From SHWB01 sp050246875 (GTDB taxonomy: Bacteria > Pseudomonadota > Alphaproteobacteria > UBA6615): a stretch of 64,000 bases of DNA. Positions within the stretch are counted from its first letter, which is position 1, and each line of letters opens with the position of its first letter. A model generated the notes under the pieces. It saw only the letters and a program-made list of their open reading frames with translations, was not told the origin of the DNA and made no database searches. The stretch covers positions 248,001-312,000 of the forward strand of contig JBFWVF010000003.1 of the NCBI GenBank assembly GCA_050246875.1, in the 5' to 3' direction. Positions 1 through 8,848 of this stretch are shown piece by piece. The position numbers and the translations under genes are program-made.

Positions 1-107
1 CGCTCCATCGCCGCGGCCGGGCCGCCGGCGAAGCGGCCGCCCCATTGCGGGTTGGCGGCGGACGCGGCGGCAGCGCGGGGGGCCCTGCGGCCGGGCTTGC
101 GGCTCAC
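1..107 (-). CDS. argH: Argininosuccinate lyase, N-terminal fragment (cut by window edge)
   Basis: Only the first ~35 codons lie in the window. Reading the minus strand from a GTG at 107-105, a basic Ala/Arg-rich leader is followed by NPQWGGRFAGGPAAAMER, which matches the start of argininosuccinate lyase (WGGRF followed by a Gly/Pro stretch). ArgH cleaves argininosuccinate to arginine and fumarate in the last step of arginine synthesis. It is divergent from tlpA, a known arrangement in Alphaproteobacteria. No ATG occurs in frame upstream as far as 162, so GTG at 107 is the best start. The identification rests on this short stretch and on context. Confidence 0.75.
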   Translation of the reverse strand, partial: MSRKPGRRAPRAAAASAANPQWGGRFAGGPAAAME

Positions 108-161
108 GGGCGGCGGCCCCAAGTGTGGGTCTGGCGGCGATGGAACGGGTGCGGACGCGAC

Positions 162-698
162 ATGAGATCAGGACTGCTCGCGGCGGTGATGGCCATCCTG
201 CTGACGGCGGCGCCCGCCGCCGCGCGCGATGGCGGCCTCGGCGACTTTAGCCCCGCCCCCGCGCCGGCGCCAATGCCGGACATCCCCGTGCTGGCCCCCG
301 GCGAGGCCGGGGCGACGGCGCGGCTGGCCGACCTGCGCGGCCGCGTGCTGGTGGTCAATTTCTGGGCCACCTGGTGTGCCCCCTGCGTCGCCGAGCTGCC
401 GTCGCTGCAACGCCTGCAGGCGAAGCTCGATCCGGCGCGGGCGACGGTGGTGCTGGTCAGCCAGGATCTGCGCGGCCTCGCCCGCACCGAGCCCTACCTG
501 GCGAAGCTCGGCGTTGACCTGCCCTACCGCTACGTCGACGAGAAGCTGAAGCTGTCGCGCGCCCTCGGCGTCGGCGACCTGCCGACGACGCTCCTCGTCG
601 ACGCCGAGGGCCGCGAGGTCGGCCGCCTCGTCGGCCCGGCGGAGTGGGATTCGCCGGCGGCGATGGAACTGGTCCGCCGCTACGCCGGCGGCAACTAG
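162..698 (+). CDS. tlpA: TlpA-like periplasmic thiol:disulfide oxidoreductase
   Basis: 178 aa. A signal peptide (MRSGLLAAVMAILLTAAPAA) is followed by a thioredoxin-fold domain with the active site FWATWCAPCVAELP (WCxxC) and a cis-Pro loop near GDLPTT. TlpA/ResA proteins keep periplasmic cysteines reduced for cytochrome c or cytochrome oxidase maturation. The ATG at 162 is chosen because it begins directly with the signal peptide; the open frame continues to 45 but that extension is low-complexity. It is divergent from argH. Its TAG stop overlaps the stop of the convergent hbd gene by 3 bases. The exact redox partner cannot be told from sequence. Confidence 0.88.
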   Translation: MRSGLLAAVMAILLTAAPAAARDGGLGDFSPAPAPAPMPDIPVLAPGEAGATARLADLRGRVLVVNFWATWCAPCVAELPSLQRLQAKLDPARATVVLVSQDLRGLARTEPYLAKLGVDLPYRYVDEKLKLSRALGVGDLPTTLLVDAEGREVGRLVGPAEWDSPAAMELVRRYAGGN

Positions 699-1576
699 CG
701 CGTCGGGACGGGGGTCTCGCCCGAGTAGTCGTAGAAGCCGCGGCCGACCTTGCGGCCGAGCCAGCCGGCCTCGACGTACTTCACCAGCAGCGGGCAGGGC
801 CGGTACTTCGAGTCCGCGAGGCCGTCGTAGAGCACCTGCATGATCGACAGGCAGGTGTCGAGACCGATGAAGTCGGCCAGCTCCAGCGGGCCCATCGGGT
901 GGTTAGCGCCGAGCTTCATCGAGGTGTCGATCGAGTCGACCGTGCCGACGCCCTCGTAGAGCACGTACACCGCCTCGTTGATCATCGGCAGCAGCACACG
1001 GTTGACGATGAAGGCCGGAAAGTCCTCCGACACCGTGCCGATCTTGCCCATGCGCTTGGCCAGCTCGGTGACCGTGGCGAAGGTGGCGTCGTCGGTGGCG
1101 AGGCCGCGGATCAGCTCGACCAGCTTCATCACCGGCACCGGGTTCATGAAGTGCATGCCCATGAAGCGGGCCGGCCGGTCGGTCGCCGCGGCGAGGCGGG
1201 TGATCGAGATCGACGAGGTGTTGGAACAGACGATGGCCTCGGGCTTCAGCACCGGGCAAAGCTGCTTGTAGGTCGCGACCTTGACCTTCTCGTCCTCGGT
1301 GACTGCCTCGATCACCATGTCGCAGTCGGACAGGGAGGCAAGGTCGCCGGACAGGGCGATGCGCGCCGTGGCCTCGACCTTGCCGGCCTCGTCGAGCAGC
1401 CCGCGCTTCACCTGGCGGGCCATGTTCTGCTCGATGATCTTGGTGGCGCGCTCCAGCGCGGCGGGCTGGGCGTCGACGACGGTGACGCTGATGCCGGCGA
1501 TGGCGGCGACGTGGGCTATGCCGTTGCCCATCTGCCCGGCGCCGACGACGCCAAGGCGGTTGACGGTTGCGCTCAT
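695..1576 (-). CDS. hbd: 3-hydroxybutyryl-CoA dehydrogenase
   Basis: 293 aa, the usual length. Oxidises (S)-3-hydroxyacyl-CoA to 3-oxoacyl-CoA with NAD(P), in beta-oxidation or butanoate metabolism. N-terminal Rossmann fold with GVVGAGQMGNGIA (GxGxMG), the catalytic His region GMHFMNPVPVMKLVE, then NRVLLPMINEA and a C-terminal helical dimerisation domain ending LGRKVGRGFYDY. Last gene of an etfB-etfA-hbd run with only 19 bp after etfA, so very likely co-transcribed. This supports a role in acyl-CoA oxidation with electrons passed through ETF. Confidence 0.93.
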   Translation of the reverse strand: MSATVNRLGVVGAGQMGNGIAHVAAIAGISVTVVDAQPAALERATKIIEQNMARQVKRGLLDEAGKVEATARIALSGDLASLSDCDMVIEAVTEDEKVKVATYKQLCPVLKPEAIVCSNTSSISITRLAAATDRPARFMGMHFMNPVPVMKLVELIRGLATDDATFATVTELAKRMGKIGTVSEDFPAFIVNRVLLPMINEAVYVLYEGVGTVDSIDTSMKLGANHPMGPLELADFIGLDTCLSIMQVLYDGLADSKYRPCPLLVKYVEAGWLGRKVGRGFYDYSGETPVPTR

Positions 1577-1595
1577 CGGTCCCCTCTCGTGCGCC

Positions 1596-2548
<953 letters not shown>

Positions 2549-2549
<1 letters not shown>

Positions 2550-3298
2550 CAGATCACCTTCGCCTCGTTGTGCAGCTTGTCGACCAGCTCGGCGACCGAT
2601 CCGACCTTGACCCCGGCCTGGCGCTTGGCCGGCTCGACGACCTCGAGCGTCCGCAGGCGCGGCGCCGCGTCGACGCCGAGATCGGCCGGCTTCGTCTGGT
2701 CGATGGTCTTGCGCTTGGCCTTCATGATGTTGGGCAGCGAAGCGTAGCGCGGCTCGTTGAGGCGCAGATCGGTGGTGACGATCGCCGGCAGTTTGACCTT
2801 GATCGTCTCGAGGCCGCCGTCGACCTCGCGCGTCACCGTCGCCTCGCCGTCGCCGAGTTCGACCTTCGAGGCGAAGGTGGCCTGCGCCCAGCCGAGCAGG
2901 GCGGCCAGCATCTGGCCGGTCTGGTTGCTGTCGTCGTCGATGGCCTGCTTGCCGAGCACGACGAGACCGGGCTGTTCCTTGTCGGCCAGCGCCTTCAGCA
3001 TCTTGGCCACGGCCAGCGGCTCGACCTCGCCCTCGGCGAGGACATGGATGCCGCGGTCGGCGCCCATCGCCAGCGCGGTGCGGATCGTCTCCTGGCACTG
3101 CGCCGGGCCGATCGAGACGGCGACGACTTCCTCGGCCTTGCCCGCTTCCTTGAGGCGGATGGCCTCCTCGACGGCGATCTCGTCGAACGGGTTCATCGAC
3201 ATCTTGACGTTGGCCGTCTCGACGCCGGTGCGGTCGGCCTTCACGCGGATCTTGACGTTGTAGTCGACGACCCGCTTGACGGGGACAAGAATCTTCAT
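2549..3298 (-). CDS. etfB: Electron transfer flavoprotein beta subunit
   Basis: 249 aa, full length. Partner of EtfA; binds AMP and forms the recognition surface for acyl-CoA dehydrogenases. MKILVPVKRVVDYNVKIRVK at the start, MNPFDEIAVEEAIRLKEAG, LGKQAIDDDSNQTGQMLAALL and the C-terminal TTDLRLNEPRYASLPNIMKA signature are all present. First gene of etfB-etfA-hbd. A consensus TTGACA box lies about 115 bp upstream and may be its promoter. Confidence 0.97.
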
Positions 3299-3388
3299 GC
3301 GGCTGACATCCCGCCGGTGGCGGCGCCTGCGACGCGGGCGGGCCGCATGGACCCCGCGCGGGCGCTCGTTTCAGTTATTTCGCAGTGC

Positions 3389-3417
3389 AACATGCCGCAG
3401 CGTCACAAAGGTGTCAA
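3389..3417 (-). promoter_or_regulatory. Probable promoter of etfB-etfA-hbd
   Basis: On the minus strand a perfect -35 TTGACA (3417-3412) is followed after 17 bases by CATGTT (3394-3389), a weak -10. It sits in the 149-bp gap between the adenosyltransferase gene and etfB, about 90 bp before the etfB start. The spacing is ideal but the -10 is poor, so this is an inference. Confidence 0.4.
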
Positions 3418-3447
3418 CGCGCCGGCCGGGCCGATTTCACGGACTGG

Positions 3448-4014
3448 TCACCGGTTGGCGCCGGGCACCCACAGCACATCCGCGGCGCCGTCGTCGTTGA
3501 GGTGGCGGGCGAGCACGAACAGGTGGTCGGACAACCGGTTGACGTATTGCAGCGCGGCAGGATTGACCGCGACGTCGAGCGCCAGCTCGCTCGCCAGCCG
3601 CTCGGCGCGGCGCGTCACCGTGCGCGCGAGGTGCAGCCACGCCGCCGCCGCGCTGCCGCCCGGCAGGACGAAGGAATTGAGCGGCGCCAGGCGTTCGTTC
3701 ATGGCGTCGATCTCGCGCTCCAGCCGCTCGACCTGGGCGGCGGCGATGCGCAGCGCGCCGGCGCCGCGCCGCCCGTCCTCCGGCGTCGACAGGTCGGCGC
3801 CGAGGTCGAACAGGTCGTTCTGGATGCGCGCCAGCATGGCGTCGGCGTCGCCGGCGGTATGCAGGCGGGCGAGGCCGATGGTGGCGTTGGCCTCGTCGAC
3901 CGTGCCGTAGGCCGCCACGCGCAGATCGTGCTTGGGCACGCGGCTGCCGTCGGCGAGCGAGGTCTCGCCCTTGTCGCCGCCGCGCGTGTAGATGCGGGTG
4001 AGCCGGATCGCCAT
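3448..4014 (-). CDS. PduO-type ATP:cob(I)alamin adenosyltransferase
   Basis: 188 aa. Transfers the adenosyl group of ATP to cob(I)alamin to make adenosylcobalamin, the cofactor of methylmalonyl-CoA mutase among others. The N-terminal ATP-binding signature TRGGDKGETSLADGSRVPK and VDEANATIGLAR are followed by a helical bundle with LPGGSAAAAWLHLARTVTRRAER, as in PduO/MMAB rather than CobA-type enzymes. It lies between a small membrane protein gene and etfB on the same strand, a neighbourhood also known in other Rhodospirillales. It may link propionyl-CoA/methylmalonyl-CoA use with acyl-CoA oxidation; that link is inferred from position. Confidence 0.92.
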   Translation of the reverse strand: MAIRLTRIYTRGGDKGETSLADGSRVPKHDLRVAAYGTVDEANATIGLARLHTAGDADAMLARIQNDLFDLGADLSTPEDGRRGAGALRIAAAQVERLEREIDAMNERLAPLNSFVLPGGSAAAAWLHLARTVTRRAERLASELALDVAVNPAALQYVNRLSDHLFVLARHLNDDGAADVLWVPGANR

Positions 4015-4021
4015 CGCTGCC

Positions 4022-4225
4022 TCAGGTCCCGCCGCGCACCACCAGCACCAGCAGGACGATCAACACGACGGCGAGGAACTGCAGGCCGACGCGGTAGCGC
4101 ATCAGCGTGTTGCCGTGGCGCTTGTTGAATTCGCCGCCGCGCGCCATGCCGAGCACGCCGGCGACGAGCACGGCGACGACGGCGAGCAACGTGACGCCGA
4201 TGAGGATGGCGAGGACCGTGGCCAT
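4022..4225 (-). CDS. Small twin-transmembrane protein (HIG1-like)
   Basis: 67 aa with two predicted membrane helices, one at about residues 3-23 (VLAILIGVTLLAVVAVLVAG) and one at about 45-63, joined by a basic loop GGEFNKRHGNTLMRYRVGLQ. This helix-loop-helix with an RYRV..Q motif resembles HIG1-type and alphaproteobacterial twin-transmembrane proteins, some of which associate with respiratory complexes. It ends 7 bp before the adenosyltransferase gene on the same strand. ATG at 4225 is preferred; another ATG lies at 4234. Biochemical role unknown. Confidence 0.72.
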   Translation of the reverse strand: MATVLAILIGVTLLAVVAVLVAGVLGMARGGEFNKRHGNTLMRYRVGLQFLAVVLIVLLVLVVRGGT

Positions 4226-4422
4226 GGCGCACATATAGTCCGCGCCGCCGGCCTTGGCGAGCGCGGCGCTTGACCCGCGACAGGCCGCCGCGTAGGTTGC
4301 CCGCATGGTCTCGCAGCTTCGCATTCGGCGAATTGGCAGCCCGGCGCGCGCCGGCTTTTTCCGCGCGCGTCCGGGGACCCCTGCCCTTTCCTGCCGAAAT
4401 TTCCATGCGGAGCCCGCGAACC

Positions 4423-4722
4423 ATGTCCTCCCCTGAACGCGCCGTCGCCCACACCGCGCCGGCCACAGCCTGCTTCTCGGTCCACGCCGCCGCCGAGGTC
4501 GGCGTGATGCCGCGCCTGCTCGAACTGTTCTGCAAGCGCGGCCTGATGCCGACGCGCCTGCACGCCAGCGTCGGCGGCCGCGACGCCGGCGAACTGTCGG
4601 TCGACCTCGAGATGGCCGGCCTCGATCCCGACCTCGCCACCCGCCTCGTCGCCGAGATGCGCCAGGTGTGGGGCGTCACGCTGGTGCTGGCGAGCGAGAA
4701 GCGCGCCGCCATCGCCTGCTGA
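4423..4722 (+). CDS. Small ACT-domain-like protein
   Basis: 99 aa. The C-terminal ~75 residues (FSVHAAAEVGVMPRLLELFCKRGLMPTRLHA... LSVDLEMAGLDPDLATRLVAEMRQVWGVTLV) read as one ACT domain: strand, a helix starting PRLLELF, then a second strand. This resembles the regulatory subunit of acetohydroxyacid synthase but no catalytic partner is adjacent. ATG at 4423 is preferred over 4405 because GGAGCC lies about 10 bases upstream. It is followed closely (9 bp) by a Nudix hydrolase gene and may form an operon with it. Ligand unknown. Confidence 0.65.
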   Translation: MSSPERAVAHTAPATACFSVHAAAEVGVMPRLLELFCKRGLMPTRLHASVGGRDAGELSVDLEMAGLDPDLATRLVAEMRQVWGVTLVLASEKRAAIAC

Positions 4723-4731
4723 GGCGCCGCG

Positions 4732-5586
4732 ATGGCCCTCGCCGACCACATCGCCGCCTGCAACCGCCACGACCCGGCGGACTACTGGCCCCTGTGGATC
4801 GGCGACGTCGCCCTCGGCCGCGTCCGTCCGGCCTTCGCCCGCCGCCTCGCCGGCTTCGCCGGCACGTTCGAGGTCACGGACGGCGGGGTGCGTCTGGACC
4901 CGCGCCTGACGACCACGGAGGCGCGCACGGCGGCGCTGGGCGAGGCGGTCGTCCGTCTGGCCGAGGCGGGTGACGTGCCCGGCCTGCGTCGCGAAATGTA
5001 TCCCGTGGCGCCGGCCTGGGGCGCGCCGCCGCTGGCGGTGCTCGACCGTGGCGCCGTGCCGTCCTTCGGCACCATCGCCTGGGGCGTTCACGTCAACGGC
5101 GTCATCGCCGGCGGCGACGAGCCGGTGCTGTGGATCGGCGAGCGCGCGACCGACCGCAACGTCGCCCCCGGCAAGCTCGACAACATGGTCGCCGGCGGCC
5201 AGCCGGCCGGGCTGTCGCTGGCCGACAACGTCGTCAAGGAAGCGGAGGAGGAGGCCGGCGTGCCGGAGGCGCTGGCGCGTACCGCGCGGCCGGCCGGCGT
5301 CGTCTCCTACGTCATGGCCGTGCCCGAGGGCCTGCGCCGCGACGTGCTGTTCGTCTGGGACCTTGTCGTGCCGGCGGACTTCACGCCCGTGAACAGCGAC
5401 GGCGAGGTGGCGCGCTTCGTCCGCATGCCGGCGCGCGAGGCCGTCGCCATCGCCGCCTCGACCGACCGCTTCAAATTCAACGTCAATCTCGCGATCATCG
5501 ACTTCGCGCTGCGCCACGGCATCCTCGACCCCGAGGCGCCGGAATACGCCGCCATCGCCCGCGACCTGCGCCGGCCGCTGGGGTGA
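4732..5586 (+). CDS. Nudix hydrolase with DUF4743 N-domain (Tnr3/YJR142W-like)
   Basis: 284 aa. The N-terminal ~115 residues (ADHIAACNRHDPADYWPLWIG...) match the DUF4743 domain found before the Nudix fold in yeast Tnr3/YJR142W-type proteins. The Nudix domain follows, with DNMVAGGQPAGLSLADNVVK and KEAEEEAGV. In the Nudix box the REUxEExGU half is intact apart from Arg to Lys, but the first Glu of Gx5E is Leu. Yeast YJR142W-type enzymes hydrolyse oxidised thiamine diphosphate derivatives, so a thiamine-repair role is possible here by family only. It follows the ACT-domain gene by 9 bp. Confidence 0.85.
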   Translation: MALADHIAACNRHDPADYWPLWIGDVALGRVRPAFARRLAGFAGTFEVTDGGVRLDPRLTTTEARTAALGEAVVRLAEAGDVPGLRREMYPVAPAWGAPPLAVLDRGAVPSFGTIAWGVHVNGVIAGGDEPVLWIGERATDRNVAPGKLDNMVAGGQPAGLSLADNVVKEAEEEAGVPEALARTARPAGVVSYVMAVPEGLRRDVLFVWDLVVPADFTPVNSDGEVARFVRMPAREAVAIAASTDRFKFNVNLAIIDFALRHGILDPEAPEYAAIARDLRRPLG

Positions 5587-5603
5587 CCGCCAGGCGGCGC
5601 CGG

Positions 5604-5752
5604 ACCGCCTCGCCCTTCGACAGGCTCAGGGTGAGGCGGTCTGGTAAGGTCTTCGCCGGGCCCGCACCGCCCTAACAGGGTGTCCTCATCCTGAGCCTCC
5701 TCACCCTGAGGAGCCGCCGTCAGGCGGCGTCTCGAAGGGCGAAGGACGAGGA
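5604..5752. repeat. Long palindromic intergenic repeat (family A)
   Basis: Fills most of the gap between the convergent Nudix and gluQ genes. CTCGCCCTTCGACAGGCTCA (from 5609) is inverted relative to a longer arm at 5698-5741 that has CCTCACCCTGAG and TCGAAGGGCG flanking an inner hairpin GCCGCC-GTCA-GGCGGC (5713-5728). Outer short arms (ACCGCCT/AGGCGGT at 5604/5634, TCCTCATCC/GGACGAGGA at 5683/5744) add further pairing. Sequences of this kind recur many times in alphaproteobacterial genomes. It could also serve as a bidirectional transcription barrier here. Confidence 0.75.
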
Positions 5753-5770
5753 CGCCGGGCACCGCCCGAC

Positions 5771-6655
5771 CTACATCCCCTCCACCGACAGCGCGCCGCC
5801 GAGGCGCGCCTCGGCCAGCGACCATGCCTGTTCCGGCGTGGTGCCGCGCTGCCGCAGCGTCGCCAGCGCCAGGGCGTCGTCGCGTTTGGCGAGCCGCCGT
5901 CCCCGGTGGTCGCAGACGAGGCCGTGATGGTGCCACTCCGGCACCGGCAGCCCGAGCAGCGCCTGCAGCAGGCGGTGCAGGTGCGAGGCGGCGAACAGGT
6001 CCTCGCCGCGCGTCACCAGCGTGACCTCCTGGTATGCGTCGTCGACGACGACGGCGAGGTGATAGGCGGCGCCGATGTCCTTCCGCGCCAGCACGACGTC
6101 GCCGAACAGCCCCGGCGTCGCGCGCTGCCGGCCGCGGCCGCGATCGACCCAGTCGAGTGGCCCGGCGGCGGCCTCGGCGCGGGCGACGTCGAGGCGCAGC
6201 GCGTGCGGCTCGCCGGCCGCCACGCGCGCCCGGCGCTCCGCCGCCGGCAGCGCGCGGCAGGTGCCGGGATAGAGCGGGCCGTCCGGCCCGTGGCGCACGA
6301 GGTGCGGCGCGCTGGCGGCGCGCGCGATCTCGTCCTGGATGTCCCGGCGCGTGCAGAAGCAGGGATAGAGCAGGCCCCGCGCGTCGAGGGCGGCGAGCGC
6401 CGCGTTGTAGGCCGCGCCGCGCGTCGACTGGCGCAGCGGCGGCGCCGGCCAGTCGAGGCCGAGCCAGCGCAGGTCGTCCAGCATCGCCTGTTCGTGTTCG
6501 GCCCGCGCGCGGCCGGTGTCGAGATCCTCGATGCGCAGCACGAAGCGTCCGCCCGCCGCCCGCGCCGCCCGCCAGGCGAACAGCGCCGCGTAGGCGTGGC
6601 CGAGATGCAGCGCGCCGGTCGGCGACGGGGCGAAACGGGTGACGGTCGCGGACAT
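5771..6655 (-). CDS. gluQ: Glutamyl-Q tRNA(Asp) synthetase
   Basis: 294 aa. Charges glutamate onto the queuosine base of tRNA(Asp). It is a GluRS catalytic core without the anticodon-binding domain. Residues TRFAPSPTGALHLGHAYAAL carry the HIGH-type motif (HLGH), IEDLDTGR follows, the zinc motif is CFC...Y...C (PCFCTRRD, then YPGTCR), and the KMSKS equivalent is RRLAKRDDA. Length fits GluQRS and not full GluRS (~470 aa). The ATG at 6655 is used; an overlapping GTG lies just before. Divergent from alkA. Confidence 0.94.
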   Translation of the reverse strand: MSATVTRFAPSPTGALHLGHAYAALFAWRAARAAGGRFVLRIEDLDTGRARAEHEQAMLDDLRWLGLDWPAPPLRQSTRGAAYNAALAALDARGLLYPCFCTRRDIQDEIARAASAPHLVRHGPDGPLYPGTCRALPAAERRARVAAGEPHALRLDVARAEAAAGPLDWVDRGRGRQRATPGLFGDVVLARKDIGAAYHLAVVVDDAYQEVTLVTRGEDLFAASHLHRLLQALLGLPVPEWHHHGLVCDHRGRRLAKRDDALALATLRQRGTTPEQAWSLAEARLGGALSVEGM

Positions 6656-6740
6656 CACGGCAGCGGGCTATCCTCCGGCGTCGCGCGCGTCCGTTTCCGG
6701 GTGGCCGGCACGCTTTCGACGGGAGATTGTCGCCCGCACC

Positions 6741-7355
6741 ATGAAGACGCGCAAACGCCTCGAAGCCGGCCTCGGCGAGCTGGCGCGCCTCGACCCGCGC
6801 ATGGCGGCGCTGTGGGAACGCACCGGCACGCCCGACCCGCGCCCGCGCAAGCCGGGCTTCGCCTCGCTGCTGCGCGTCATCGTCGGCCAGCAGCTCTCGG
6901 CGCGCGCCGCGGCGTCGATCTGGGCGCGCATGGAGGCGGCCGGGGTGACCGACGAGCCGGCGGCCTTCCTCGACCGTGACGACGACACGCTGCGCGCGCT
7001 CGGCCTGTCGCGCGCCAAGGTCGGCTACGGCCAGTCGCTCGCCCGCGCCATCGCCGCGCGCGAGCTCGACCTTGCCCGCGTCCACCGCATGGCCGACGAG
7101 GAGGCCATCGCCGCCATCTCCGCCCAGCGCGGCCTCGGCCGCTGGAGCGCCGAGTGCTACCTGCTGTTCGCCCTCGGCCGCCCCGACATCATGCCCGCCG
7201 ACGATCTCGCCATCGCCGTCGCGGCAGGCCGGCTGTTTGACGGCGGCGAGCGGCTGAAGCCGGCCGTCCTGCGCCAGCATGCCGAGGCATGGCGGCCGTG
7301 GCGCAGCGCCGCCGCGCGCCTGCTCTGGCACGCCTACGGCATCGATGCCTTATAG
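6741..7355 (+). CDS. DNA-3-methyladenine glycosylase II (AlkA-like, HhH-GPD)
   Basis: 204 aa. Excises alkylated purines in base-excision repair. The HhH-GPD fold is visible: FASLLRVIVGQQLSARAAASI, the hairpin region LGLSRAKVGYGQSLA, IAAISAQRGLGRWSAECYLLF, and the catalytic Asp in IMPADDLAI. It lacks the N-terminal TBP-like domain of E. coli AlkA, as in shorter family members. ATG at 6741 follows a purine-rich GGGAG about 20 bases upstream; the frame is open earlier but without a credible start. The stop overlaps a TATAGT box that may serve the next gene. Confidence 0.88.
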   Translation: MKTRKRLEAGLGELARLDPRMAALWERTGTPDPRPRKPGFASLLRVIVGQQLSARAAASIWARMEAAGVTDEPAAFLDRDDDTLRALGLSRAKVGYGQSLARAIAARELDLARVHRMADEEAIAAISAQRGLGRWSAECYLLFALGRPDIMPADDLAIAVAAGRLFDGGERLKPAVLRQHAEAWRPWRSAAARLLWHAYGIDAL

Positions 7356-7391
7356 TCGGCGCGCGCGAACCCCAACGGAAAGTCACGTCAG

Positions 7392-8054
7392 ATGGTGCAG
7401 TCGCTCGATGGTCCGACCTTCGGCCCCGCCGCCGGCGGCAGGCCCGACGCGCTGGTCGTGCTGCTGCACGGGCTGGGCGCCGACGGCAACGACCTCATCG
7501 GCCTCGCGCCGGCCCTCGCCGGGGCGGTGCCGCGCGCCCTGTTCGTCTCGCCCGACGCGCCGGAACCGTGCGACATGGCGCCCTACGGGCGGCAGTGGTT
7601 CAGCCTGCAGGACCGGCGCCCGGCGACGATCGAGGCCGGCGTGCGCGCCGCCGCGACGGTCCTCGACGCCTTCCTCGACGGCCTGCTCGCCGAACACGGC
7701 CTCGGCGGCGACCGCCTCGCGCTGGTCGGCTTCAGCCAGGGCACGATGATGTCGCTGCATGTCGGGCTGCGCCGGAAATCCGGCCCGGCGGCGATCGTCG
7801 GCTATTCCGGTTCGCTCGTCGCCGGCAACAAGCTGCCGGCCGAGATCACCGCGCGCCCGCCGGTGCTGCTGGTGCACGGCGACGCCGATCCGGTGCTGCC
7901 GTCGAGCGCGCTGGATTTCGCCGAGGCCGGGCTGAAGGCGGCCGGCGTGCCGGTCGACGCCCATCTGCGCCCGGGCCTGCCGCACTCGATCGACGAGGAG
8001 GGCGTGCGCCTCGGGTCGGAACTGCTCGCCCGCACGCTCGGCCGGAGCGCCTGA
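7392..8054 (+). CDS. Alpha/beta-hydrolase carboxylesterase (YpfH/phospholipase family)
   Basis: 220 aa. Serine hydrolase of the carboxylesterase/phospholipase family: LVVLLHGLGADGNDLIGLAP near the N-terminus, nucleophile elbow GFSQGTMMSLH (GxSxG), Asp in LLVHGDADPVLP and catalytic His in GLPHSIDEEG. Cytosolic; acts on short-chain esters or lysophospholipids in characterised homologues. The ATG follows CGGAAAG. It starts 36 bp after alkA. Its TGA stop lies in the loop of an 11-bp perfect hairpin (8041-8065). Confidence 0.9.
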   Translation: MVQSLDGPTFGPAAGGRPDALVVLLHGLGADGNDLIGLAPALAGAVPRALFVSPDAPEPCDMAPYGRQWFSLQDRRPATIEAGVRAAATVLDAFLDGLLAEHGLGGDRLALVGFSQGTMMSLHVGLRRKSGPAAIVGYSGSLVAGNKLPAEITARPPVLLVHGDADPVLPSSALDFAEAGLKAAGVPVDAHLRPGLPHSIDEEGVRLGSELLARTLGRSA

Positions 8055-8065
8055 GGCGCTCCGGC
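8041..8065. terminator. Bidirectional hairpin between convergent genes
   Basis: GCCGGAGCGCC (8041-8051) pairs perfectly with GGCGCTCCGGC (8055-8065), and the 3-base loop is the TGA stop of the esterase. There is no T-run, so it is either a GC-only terminator/transcript stabiliser or a coincidence of strong sequence. The convergent peroxiredoxin gene ends 20 bp further on. Confidence 0.45.
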
Positions 8066-8084
8066 CGCGACGGCGGTCGCGCGG

Positions 8085-8603
8085 CTACTCCAGCGTGCCG
8101 CGGATCGGATAGTTGAGTTCCTGCAGGCGGCCGACGCCCGCCGCCACGGCGCCGAGTTCCGGGCGCACCCAGGGCGCGTTCGAAATGTCGACGATCTGCA
8201 CCTTGCCGTCCGGATTAACCACGAACAGGCCTGGCTCGCTGAACGGCCGGTCGGTCTCCTGCGGGCTGCGCGGGGCCGAGACGTAGAGGCCGAGCGCGCG
8301 CATCTGGTCGACCGACAGGCTGTGGCCGACGGGGAAGGTCCAGCCTTCCTCCTTCGCCTCGCTTTCCGCCTTCTCGACCGGATCGGCCGACACCGCGACG
8401 ATCTCGGTCTTCACCGACCTGAACTTGTCCTGCAGCCCCTCGAGACCCTTGAGGTAGCTCTTGCAGACCGGGCAGTGCTTGCCGCGGTAGACGACGACCA
8501 TCTGGTAGGCGTCACGCTTGCCGCCGATCTTCACGCTGCCGCCACCGACCTTCGGCAGCTCGAATTCCGGCATCGCGGCGCCGGCGCTGATCTTGGTGCT
8601 CAT
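8085..8603 (-). CDS. Peroxiredoxin-like AhpC/TSA family protein
   Basis: 172 aa. Thioredoxin-fold redoxin domain: PEFELPKVGGG, VVVYRGKHCPVCKSYLKGLE with a CPxC site, VAVSADPVEKAE, and LFVVNPDGKVQIVDI. The CPVC arrangement differs from the TxxC of classical 2-Cys peroxiredoxins, so it may be a disulfide reductase or an atypical peroxidase. No signal peptide, so cytosolic. ATG at 8603 is used; a GTG lies one codon upstream. Divergent from the HNH gene across 245 bp. Likely an oxidative stress protein, substrate unknown. Confidence 0.82.
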   Translation of the reverse strand: MSTKISAGAAMPEFELPKVGGGSVKIGGKRDAYQMVVVYRGKHCPVCKSYLKGLEGLQDKFRSVKTEIVAVSADPVEKAESEAKEEGWTFPVGHSLSVDQMRALGLYVSAPRSPQETDRPFSEPGLFVVNPDGKVQIVDISNAPWVRPELGAVAAGVGRLQELNYPIRGTLE

Positions 8604-8848
8604 CACGGAGTCCCTTTCGTCGTGTCTTGACGCGCGGGCGTCATGCCCGGGGGCGTGACATGCGGGATTGTCGCCGCGCCGACAACGCGGCCCACGGACA
8701 TGGCTCCTGTGACGGTGCCGAGGATGCTGGGGGCTGTGACCATCCGGTTACAACATGTTGTGTGCAAACGGAAATTCTTTGCGTTGACGCACTACATCTT
8801 CTAGTGTCCGCTGCGTTTCGGGTTGGTTTGTAGCGGGAGCAGCGTGTC

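Noticed and set aside
8604..8848. Small open frame at 8627-8833 in the peroxiredoxin-HNH gap
   Set aside because: No ribosome site, no recognizable protein features, lies in a divergent promoter region.
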